The notes beneath the pieces are model-generated. The model did not search any database. It saw only the letters and a program-made list of their open reading frames with translations, and was not told the origin of the DNA. From the NCBI GenBank assembly GCA_025457845.1, contig JALOTO010000086.1:1-6446 (forward strand): a stretch of DNA of 6,446 bases, in the 5' to 3' direction. Origin of the DNA: Thermoplasmata archaeon (GTDB taxonomy: Archaea; Thermoplasmatota; Thermoplasmata; UBA10834). This document shows positions 1 to 4,941 of this stretch, piece after piece (position 1 is the first letter of the stretch; each line of letters starts with the position of its first letter). The translations under genes and the position numbers were made by a program.

Positions 1-79
1 TCTGGCCGGCGGGGCCTATCTCAGGCAGTAGCGTCTGCCTGGAGTACCTGTCATGCTTCAACGGTGTCGGATTGGTCAT
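1..79 (-). CDS. E1-like ThiF/MoeB/HesA family adenylyltransferase, N-terminal fragment
   Basis: Only the first 26 codons are present; the gene runs off the left edge. Reading leftward from an ATG at 79 gives MTNPTPLKHDRYSRQTLLPE followed by IGPAGQ. The segment RYSRQxLLPEIGxxGQ (residues 11-26) is the hallmark N-terminus of MoeB/ThiF/HesA/UbaA proteins. These adenylate the C-terminal glycine of small sulfur carriers or ubiquitin-like proteins (MoaD, ThiS, SAMP) in the cytoplasm. The ATP-binding GxGxxG loop and the zinc and cysteine sites would lie outside the window, so the subfamily cannot be told. The gene starts 30 bases after the SHMT-like gene ends, on the same strand. No Shine-Dalgarno sequence precedes the ATG. 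A TTG at 61 (giving MKHDRYSRQ) is an alternative start that would suit the TATA-like element at 83-92. Family assignment is fairly sure; the start is not. Confidence 0.8.
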   Translation of the reverse strand, partial: MTNPTPLKHDRYSRQTLLPEIGPAGQ

Positions 80-82
80 GGC

Positions 83-92
83 GGTATAAATG
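83..92 (-). promoter_or_regulatory. TATA-like element upstream of the E1-like gene
   Basis: The minus strand reads CATTTATACC here, close to an archaeal TATA box (TTTATA at 90-85). Transcription would be expected to begin about 25 bases downstream, near position 62. That is inside the ATG-initiated frame but directly ahead of an in-frame TTG at 61. It may be a promoter for a leaderless transcript of the E1-like gene or a chance AT-rich spot. No clear purine-rich BRE precedes it. Confidence 0.3.
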
Positions 93-109
93 ACTTCAGT
101 CTCCTGGTC

Positions 110-1324
110 CTACCTGAAGCGGTAGTCCATGTCGAGCCTGGCCCTGAACCGCTTGACCTTGCGACGGACATCCTTGCCTTCTGCCCCGTCCATGAAGAGG
201 TCCGCGAGCTCGGACAGGTCCTTCTCCTTGACCCCCAGACGGGTGATCTCGCATGTCCCGAGCCTTCCGACCGAATCGGTGATCAGGTTCGTCTTCTCCA
301 TCATGACCGAGAAGTCGTTCAGGGACATCCCATACCTCTTCTCCAGTGCCGGGACGTCGATCAGCAGCTGGTGGGATTCCGAGAAGCCCATCTCCGCGAA
401 CTTGATGGGGAATCCGCGTTCGCTCAGCTCCTTGCCGAGGCGCTTGGAGTTCTTCACGACCTGCTTCGCGTAGGCAGGCCCGAACCGGTCCATCTCCAGG
501 AGCGCCTGCCCGAGGGCCGCGACCCTGTTCCAGTGGACGTTGTCGACTATCCTCCAGGTGAGGTTTCGCCTCACCCCTGCGTCGACCTCGTCTCTGTCCG
601 TGAGTATGATGCCCCCCTGGGGACCGAAGAAGCTCTTGTGGGTCGACCCGTAGAGGATGTCCGCGCCCTCCTTCAGAGGCTGCTGGAACCCTCCTCCAGC
701 GATTAGGCCCATCACATGCGACCCGTCGTACGCGAGCTTGGCGCCGACGGCGTCGCACGCCTCCCTGACGGGCTTCATGTCGTACGGGAATATCAGGAAC
801 GACGCCCCGAGGATGACCAGACCCGGCTTCCTCCTGCGGACCTCCCTGACCACCGCCTCGGTATCGATGTTCCATGTGGTCTGGTCGAACGGGAGCGCCC
901 AGGCCTTGAGCCCGTAGATGTCGGGTATGTACGCCGGGGCGTACCCGTCGTAGCCGCCGTTCTCCGGGGCCACCGCGCAGATGCCGTCCCCTCTCTTGGT
1001 CAGGGCCTTGATGGCGATCAGGGCCGCTATGTGCCCGCCCATCGGCTGGACGCAGGAGTGCCTGGCCTTGTAGACCTTGCATGCGAGCTCCTCCGCCTTC
1101 CGCTCGACGTCCGTGGTGATGCGGGTGCCCCTGTAGGCGTTCTCCACATAGGCCATCCCCTCGCCGGAGTCGAGCGGCAGGGTGTACCTGTTGCTGAAAT
1201 CCGACGACAGGAGTGCCCTCACCTGCGGGCTGGCGCTGTTCTCCGAAGGCAGGAGGTTGATGGAATCCTCCTGGCGCCACTTCTCCTGCTGCCTCATGCT
1301 GTCAAGAAAGTACGTGCTCTTCAT
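110..1324 (-). CDS. Serine hydroxymethyltransferase-family PLP enzyme (divergent)
   Basis: 404 residues, slightly short for SHMT (about 415-430). SHMT-like fold-type I PLP features appear in order: INLLPSEN (22-29), matching the IxLIASEN motif; SHVMGLIAGG (202-211), matching the DxAHIAGLVAxG region with D200 and H203; STHKSFFGPQGG (227-238), with K230 as the expected Schiff-base lysine; and GTCEITRLG (356-364), where R362 fits the substrate-carboxylate arginine. Canonical SHMT interconverts serine and glycine using a folate or methanopterin C1 carrier. Two usual active-site positions look changed: the His that stacks on PLP (HGGHLTHG in SHMT) is N122 in ENGGYDGY, and the Glu of YAEGxPG is replaced within NRYTLPL. 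It may therefore be an SHMT paralogue with another amino-acid substrate. The ATG is preceded by GGGGGT six bases upstream. It lies 42 bases after the 59-residue gene and 30 before the E1-like gene. Confidence 0.8.
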   Translation of the reverse strand: MKSTYFLDSMRQQEKWRQEDSINLLPSENSASPQVRALLSSDFSNRYTLPLDSGEGMAYVENAYRGTRITTDVERKAEELACKVYKARHSCVQPMGGHIAALIAIKALTKRGDGICAVAPENGGYDGYAPAYIPDIYGLKAWALPFDQTTWNIDTEAVVREVRRRKPGLVILGASFLIFPYDMKPVREACDAVGAKLAYDGSHVMGLIAGGGFQQPLKEGADILYGSTHKSFFGPQGGIILTDRDEVDAGVRRNLTWRIVDNVHWNRVAALGQALLEMDRFGPAYAKQVVKNSKRLGKELSERGFPIKFAEMGFSESHQLLIDVPALEKRYGMSLNDFSVMMEKTNLITDSVGRLGTCEITRLGVKEKDLSELADLFMDGAEGKDVRRKVKRFRARLDMDYRFR

Positions 1325-1366
1325 GCGCAGACCCCCGGGATGGGTTCAGGGCGGACCTTCGTCCGT

Positions 1367-1546
1367 TCAGTTGAGCATGTTGAAACGGCCGTCGTTGGCC
1401 GGGTGGCCGGGGAACTCGGGCTCGTCCTCTTCGAGGTCCTCTTCCATGACCACGTTCACGAGGACGTTGACGACCTCGCGAAGCTGCTTTAGGTCTTCTC
1501 TGAGGTTCGCTATCTCTGCCAGAAGCTCTTTGTCGCCTTCTGCCAA
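1367..1546 (-). CDS. 59-residue acidic coiled-coil protein, unrecognised
   Basis: An uninterrupted 59-codon frame runs from a TTG at 1546 to a TGA at 1367, between csl4 and the SHMT-like gene on the same strand. Hydrophobic residues L8, I12, L15, L19, L22, V26, L29 and V33 alternate by four and three, giving four perfect heptads. An acidic stretch (EEDLEEDEPE, 35-44) and a short tail ending FNMLN follow. This predicts a single helix that oligomerises or docks on a partner, with a flexible acidic end; there is no membrane segment or signal peptide. The run of seven G at 1551-1557 ends four bases before the TTG and may serve as a weak ribosome binding site; no in-frame ATG lies upstream within the gap. 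The regular heptad pattern and tight fit between neighbours argue for a real gene. Function is unknown and no family was recognised. Confidence 0.7.
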   Translation of the reverse strand: MAEGDKELLAEIANLREDLKQLREVVNVLVNVVMEEDLEEDEPEFPGHPANDGRFNMLN

Positions 1547-1581
1547 ACTGCCCCCCCTTCCAGACGGCCTATTGGACTTCC

Positions 1582-1599
1582 GCGATAAAGCCCTATCGC
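1582..1599. other. Short inverted repeat downstream of csl4
   Basis: GCGATA (1582-1587) and TATCGC (1594-1599) are perfect inverted copies separated by six bases. They begin three bases beyond the csl4 stop codon on the minus strand. In RNA this could form a six-base-pair hairpin between csl4 and the 59-residue gene. It may mark a processing or pausing point, or be chance. It has no U-tract and is not a convincing terminator. Confidence 0.3.
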
Positions 1600-1601
1600 C
1601 T

Positions 1602-2174
1602 TCACTTCATGAAGGCGCGGTAGTCGTCGGCGATCTTCCGCCTCTCGACCCTGTCGCACTTGTCGCAGTACAGGTCCCTGCCCTTCCTCTCGAGGGGGTT
1701 CCTGCACCTGGCGCAGTGTGCCAGGACTGCCCCGAAGTGCGGCCCGGCCGTCGAGAGCTGCACAGATGGGTCGGCCTGGATGACCATCGCCCTTATCAGG
1801 TCGCCGGGCCTGAGCAGGTCCCCGGCGTCCTCGACATAGGAGCTAGCGATCTTGGACACGTGAATGGATGCGAGGGTCTCGCTCGAGACCTCCCTCTCCT
1901 TGCCCTCCTGCGCGACTATGTTGCATATCGCCATGGCGGGCCTCGCGTCCGAGACCTCCGCGAAGACGACATCGCCCTCGCTGAGGACGATGGGCGGGTT
2001 GTCGAACACTACCTTCACAAGCTTCTCGCTCGGGTCGAGGTCGACCTCTCCGACGGCGCTCGAATAGACCTTGCCGTCAGCCTCGTAAGTCCCCTCTCCC
2101 GACATATACTCCTCCGCGATGGCGACCTCGTCGCCGGGGAGGACCTTCTTACCGGTCTTCGCCAGATGAATCAC
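1602..2174 (-). CDS. csl4: Archaeal exosome RNA-binding subunit Csl4
   Basis: 190 residues, normal length for archaeal Csl4. Csl4 caps the Rrp41/Rrp42 ring of the archaeal exosome, binds RNA, and helps recruit substrates and the DnaG partner for 3'-end degradation and tailing. Three parts are visible: an N-terminal domain with the typical KTGKKVLPGD (6-15) and EEYMSGEGTY (21-30); a central S1-type OB fold at about 63-143, including GDVVFAEV and the LRPGDLIRAMV turn; and a C-terminal zinc ribbon with CxxC pairs C154/C157 and C170/C173. The start is GTG at 2174, placed immediately after the TAG of the upstream methyltransferase with no spacer. Translation is therefore probably coupled to that gene. 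The KTGxxVLPGD motif falls at residue 6, as expected for this start, and no better in-frame start is near. Identity is secure. Confidence 0.95.
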   Translation of the reverse strand: MIHLAKTGKKVLPGDEVAIAEEYMSGEGTYEADGKVYSSAVGEVDLDPSEKLVKVVFDNPPIVLSEGDVVFAEVSDARPAMAICNIVAQEGKEREVSSETLASIHVSKIASSYVEDAGDLLRPGDLIRAMVIQADPSVQLSTAGPHFGAVLAHCARCRNPLERKGRDLYCDKCDRVERRKIADDYRAFMK

Positions 2175-2771
2175 CTATCTCTTGAACCTTAACAGAATGA
2201 CCGAGATGCTCTCTTTCGCCTTTCTGTGGAATTCGAACGCATATGGAATCTCGAATTTATACCTTTTGACTGGCTCCGAGACCCCTCCGAGGGCCGAAAC
2301 CATGGTCCCCACGAACTCCTGGCTGCCGTCATTGTGAAGGGAATAGGCCACTGGGGCGATTTCCAGTGCCTTCTTTATAAAGGACCTGTCCGCGTGGCGC
2401 CTCTGGGCGCCGAAAGGCGGGTTCTGTATGACCGTGTCGAACCTGCCCTTGACGGAGGACACGTCGCCTTCGACTATCTCGACGTCGAGACCGAGGGACT
2501 CGGCGTTCCTAGAGGCGACGGACACCGCTCCCTTGTCGATGTCGACCCCTAACGCCTTGGACGCCCCCAGGAGCTTGGCACCTATGACGAACACCCCGTT
2601 CCCGCATCCCAGGTCGGCGACCGCCTTCCCCTCGATGTCGCCCCTGCCGAAGGCCTCCCAGAGCATGTCGGCGGCGACGTCGGCAGGCGTGACGTACTGT
2701 TCCAGCTCGGCGGACCTGCCTCCCAGCTGTTCCAGTCTCTGAAGGGTTATCTCGAGCTGCCTCTTCTTCAT
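2175..2771 (-). CDS. METTL5-like SAM-dependent methyltransferase (COG2263-type)
   Basis: 198 residues with a class I Rossmann methyltransferase fold. The segment EQYVTPADVAADML (24-37) is the usual lead-in of this family. Motif I is DLGCGNG (53-59), the acidic SAM-ribose loop is GVDID (75-79), and motif IV is NPPF (117-120), the signature of amino-N methylation of adenine, cytosine or glutamine. Archaeal proteins of this kind are homologous to eukaryotic METTL5, which makes N6-methyladenosine in small-subunit rRNA together with Trm112. An rRNA adenine-N6 target is therefore a reasonable inference but is not shown here. The ATG at 2771 lies 28 bases after the GTPase stop and lacks an obvious Shine-Dalgarno sequence. 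Its TAG stop touches the GTG of csl4, so the two form a tight RNA-processing pair. The fold is certain; the substrate is inferred. Confidence 0.9.
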   Translation of the reverse strand: MKKRQLEITLQRLEQLGGRSAELEQYVTPADVAADMLWEAFGRGDIEGKAVADLGCGNGVFVIGAKLLGASKALGVDIDKGAVSVASRNAESLGLDVEIVEGDVSSVKGRFDTVIQNPPFGAQRRHADRSFIKKALEIAPVAYSLHNDGSQEFVGTMVSALGGVSEPVKRYKFEIPYAFEFHRKAKESISVILLRFKR

Positions 2772-2799
2772 AACGAACTACGGCCCCGGACGGAAGGCC

Positions 2800-3618
2800 T
2801 CAATCGGCCTCGTCTATCATCTTCCACCTGCGCATCTTGTTGACCTCCGACACGTCCCTGCCGTGGAAGTCGCGCTCGATGTCAGACAGGTACTCGATGG
2901 CCATCAGGAGGGTCTCCTTCGTGGGCTTGGTGATGTTCACCTTGGCCTTGCCGAACTCCCTGTCGATGATCTCCATCGCCTTGCCGGTGTCCCCGTACTG
3001 CTCGCAGAAGTCGCTGACGATCTCGTCAACCGCCTGGGCGAGGGACCCGCCCTCGCCGAGGACGCCCTTCTTCTCGGCGTATTCGCCGGAGATCATCATC
3101 TCGCCGAGCCTCCTGAAGGCCGCCTCGACGTTCTCGCCGGTCTTTGCGCTGCATAGCATGACAGGCATCTTGATCCTGGCGCCGAGGTCTGTCAGCCTCT
3201 TCGCGGTCGCGGAGTCCTTGCCGGCCATGTCGACCTTGTTACCTATGATCACCATGGGCGCCGTGCCGAGGGATTCGTTCACCTCAGGCAGCCAGAACCC
3301 TTCCGCGGATTCGACCGTCTCGGGTCGGTTGAGATCGGAGACGATCACGACTCCGTGTGCGCCGCTCATCCCCTGGGTCCTCATCTTCTTGTAGTCCTTC
3401 TGCCCGAGGATGTCCCACATCATGAGGGTGAGGAAGACGGTCCTGTCAGGTGACTTGTACTCTATGTCCCGCTTGCTCACCTTCGTCCCGATGGTCGCGA
3501 TGTACTTGTCGTCGAAGACATCGATGACGAACCTCCTTATGAGGGAGGTCTTGCCGACCGAGGAGTCGCCGACTAGGGCGATCTTCTTGATGAAACGACG
3601 GGACTGGATTATGCTCAA
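2800..3618 (-). CDS. Ras/Rab-like small GTPase with C-terminal helical extension
   Basis: From the TTG at 3618 the protein is 272 residues. All G motifs are present: P-loop GDSSVGKTS (17-25, K23), switch I ATIGT (Thr 42), G3 WDILGQKD (68-75), G4 NKVD (127-130) and G5 CSAK (156-159). The G3 box differs from Ras/Rab WDTAGQE at three positions but keeps the catalytic glutamine. About 95 residues follow the G domain (from about 175), charged and mostly helical, ending in MRRWKMIDEAD. There is no terminal cysteine for prenylation and no membrane segment. Ras-like GTPases occur in several archaeal lineages as polarity or trafficking-type switches; the role here is unknown. The frame is open upstream to a TTG at 3828 and has an ATG at 3705. 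TTG 3618 is preferred because GGTGA sits five bases before it and it leaves the short N-terminus usual for the family. Exact start uncertain. Confidence 0.88.
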   Translation of the reverse strand: MSIIQSRRFIKKIALVGDSSVGKTSLIRRFVIDVFDDKYIATIGTKVSKRDIEYKSPDRTVFLTLMMWDILGQKDYKKMRTQGMSGAHGVVIVSDLNRPETVESAEGFWLPEVNESLGTAPMVIIGNKVDMAGKDSATAKRLTDLGARIKMPVMLCSAKTGENVEAAFRRLGEMMISGEYAEKKGVLGEGGSLAQAVDEIVSDFCEQYGDTGKAMEIIDREFGKAKVNITKPTKETLLMAIEYLSDIERDFHGRDVSEVNKMRRWKMIDEAD

Positions 3619-3623
3619 GGTGG

Positions 3624-3628
3624 TCACC
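3624..3628 (-). promoter_or_regulatory. Shine-Dalgarno site favouring the GTPase TTG start
   Basis: GGTGA on the minus strand ends five bases before the TTG at 3618. It matches part of the archaeal anti-Shine-Dalgarno complement (GGAGGTGATC). The alternative ATG at 3705 has AAGGA only two bases away, which is too close to be efficient. This supports the shorter protein. Confidence 0.45.
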
Positions 3629-3699
3629 GGGGAATGCCGTGTCAGGGATGCGCGGTCAGACGCGTCACTGCCTTGCTCAAGTTGCGATTGACTATGGTC

Positions 3700-3716
3700 A
3701 TACATAATCCTTTGGT
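3700..3716 (-). promoter_or_regulatory. Candidate BRE/TATA promoter for the GTPase operon
   Basis: The minus strand reads ACCAAAGGATTATGTAT from 3716 to 3700: a purine-rich BRE-like CCAAAGG followed by an AT-rich TATA-like segment. Transcription would start near 3678, giving a leader of about 60 bases before the TTG at 3618. An ATG start at 3705 would lie within the promoter itself, so the element and the TTG start support each other. Weak match to consensus. Confidence 0.3.
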
Positions 3717-3814
3717 GCAGGTTTGTCCCGCGCCCCACTGGCCAGCATCGAGCCAGCATGGGCGGCCCATTTTCCCATCGCTGACTGCTATGAGAGCCAA
3801 TCAGCGGTGCCCAC

Positions 3815-3832
3815 GTGAAAAAGCTCAATACC
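3815..3832 (+). promoter_or_regulatory. Candidate weak promoter for the coiled-coil gene
   Basis: GTGAAAAAG (3815-3823) resembles a BRE and is followed by CTCAATACC, a poor TATA-like sequence centred about 33 bases before the ATG at 3861. That spacing would give a very short or absent leader, consistent with the lack of a Shine-Dalgarno sequence ahead of this gene. The match is weak. Confidence 0.22.
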
Positions 3833-3849
3833 CCTCATCCTCAATACCC
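3824..3849. repeat. Direct repeat CTCAATACCC x2 in the divergent promoter region
   Basis: CTCAATACCC occurs at 3824-3833 and exactly again at 3840-3849, sixteen bases apart start to start. It lies 12-37 bases ahead of the coiled-coil gene. The placement suits a regulator-binding pair or duplicated promoter element; chance cannot be excluded. Confidence 0.5.
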
Positions 3850-3860
3850 AGCCGAACCGA

Positions 3861-4925
3861 ATGCCGGAAGAGGCCAAATCGAAGCTCCCCTCGAAGAAGA
3901 GCCTCGAGAACTATGCCAGCGCCTACATGGGCGCATACCTGAACGCGGTAGAGAAGGAGAGGCCCGAGCATGCGCCCCCCCTCGCCCGCAACGCACCTTA
4001 TGAGATCGAGGTCTGCCTCATGCCCAACGCCTGCTTCGTCATGCTCTTCGACCGGGCGGAGAAGCAGAACATCGCCGTAGCCGAGCGTGACTGGCACTAT
4101 GTCGAGAGCAAGGTGATGTCAGGCGTCGCGCACATGGTCACGGTCTATGCCCACGAGACCCCCACGGTCGCGGACGCGATCGCGAGGGGGAAGAAGGACG
4201 CGGTCAGGGACATAAGGTCGCTGGAGGACTCGAGCCTCTCGAAGGCCGTCGCACAGCTGGAGAAGGTCCTGGGGGACCTCACCAGCGTCGAGAAGGGGAA
4301 CAAGAGCCTGCTCAAGATCGCCGAGATGGAGCTCTCGAAGCTCCAGCCCATCAAGGACGCCATAAAGAACGCCGGCCCGGAGGTGGACATGCTGGGGATG
4401 GTCGACGCCCTGCGCAACTACCCCACCGCCCCCGTCGAGGTGAGCGTCGACATCAAGGAGCGGCAGCTGCTTGAGAGCATCACCAAGGAGCTGGGGGACC
4501 TGTCCGACGTCATCCGGAGGGTCGAGTCGCAGGACCAGAAGCTCGAGGAGATCGAGCAGTCTATGACCAAGTCGCTCAGCGAGTTCCACAGGAGCGTCGA
4601 CGAGAAGATCGGCAAAGGCCTCGCTGTGGTGCTCTCCTCATCCGACAGGAAGATAGACAAAGGCCTCGCCGCCATCCAGGAGGCCGCAGGTCAGGCGGTG
4701 AAGTCCCAGCAGGACAACGGCTCCGTCAAGGACCTCGAGAGGCGCATGGCCGCGCTCGAGCAGGCACTCAACGCCGTGCAGGAGCGCCCCGATGTCTCCA
4801 AGGAGGTCCTCAACGCGGTGGTCGACCTCCGGGGCACGGTGGACCGGCTCAGCGCCAGGACCACGAGGATAGAGCAGTACCTGATGCAGCTGTCGAAGAG
4901 GGCCCCTCCGCCGCCCACCAGATGA
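3861..4925 (+). CDS. 354-residue coiled-coil protein of unknown function
   Basis: I do not recognise a family. The N-terminal part (about 45-100) alternates short hydrophobic strands (YEIEVCLM, CFVMLFD, IAVAE) with helix, so a small alpha/beta domain is likely. From about residue 105 the protein is almost wholly charged helix, with long amphipathic stretches at about 120-170, 198-250 and 286-346 typical of coiled coil. A short duplicated unit, KIGKGLAVV (249-257) and KIDKGLAAI (264-272), sits between two of them. The C-terminus is a proline-rich APPPPTR. There is no signal peptide, membrane segment or catalytic motif, so a cytoplasmic scaffold, tether or partner-binding role is most likely. 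The ATG at 3861 lacks a Shine-Dalgarno sequence, suggesting a leaderless or short-leader mRNA. It is the only plus-strand gene and is divergent from the GTPase. The coding call is firm. Confidence 0.85.
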   Translation: MPEEAKSKLPSKKSLENYASAYMGAYLNAVEKERPEHAPPLARNAPYEIEVCLMPNACFVMLFDRAEKQNIAVAERDWHYVESKVMSGVAHMVTVYAHETPTVADAIARGKKDAVRDIRSLEDSSLSKAVAQLEKVLGDLTSVEKGNKSLLKIAEMELSKLQPIKDAIKNAGPEVDMLGMVDALRNYPTAPVEVSVDIKERQLLESITKELGDLSDVIRRVESQDQKLEEIEQSMTKSLSEFHRSVDEKIGKGLAVVLSSSDRKIDKGLAAIQEAAGQAVKSQQDNGSVKDLERRMAALEQALNAVQERPDVSKEVLNAVVDLRGTVDRLSARTTRIEQYLMQLSKRAPPPPTR

Positions 4926-4941
4926 CGGCCTTCATAGTTCT

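Larger units (their letters stand above)
3619..3860. promoter_or_regulatory. Divergent intergenic region between the GTPase and the coiled-coil gene
   Basis: About 240 bases separate the preferred start of the leftward GTPase gene from the rightward coiled-coil gene. I see no RNA gene in it. The GTPase frame stays open across most of it, but the encoded residues (rich in S, Q, R and H) do not resemble a G-domain N-terminus. It holds an AT-richer patch around 3686-3716, a CACGTG hexamer at 3812-3817, and a 10-base direct repeat at 3824-3849. Promoters for both genes are expected here. Confidence 0.55.

Noticed and set aside
96..1280. A 394-codon minus-strand frame overlapping the SHMT-like gene
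   Set aside because: It is an offset frame of the same strand rich in G, R and H. The SHMT-like frame carries all recognisable motifs.
1582..1599. Intrinsic terminator after csl4
   Set aside because: The hairpin is short, has no following T-tract, and hairpin terminators are not the usual archaeal mechanism. It is kept only as an inverted repeat.
716..2192. Long plus-strand open frames opposite the SHMT-like and csl4 genes
   Set aside because: They lie antisense to well-supported conserved proteins, have low-complexity R/P/V/D-rich translations typical of GC-rich antisense frames, and show no motif.
3812..3817. CACGTG hexamer as a regulator site
   Set aside because: A six-base palindrome is expected by chance in GC-rich sequence, and nothing else supports it.
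3619..3828. N-terminal extension of the GTPase up to TTG 3828 or ATG 3705
   Set aside because: The residues do not resemble this family's N-terminus, the ATG has its AAGGA only two bases away, and a promoter-like element overlaps it.
4119..4918. Minus-strand open frames opposite the coiled-coil gene
   Set aside because: Leucine/serine-rich antisense of a charged helical protein. The plus frame has the coherent heptad pattern and intact stop-to-start extent.
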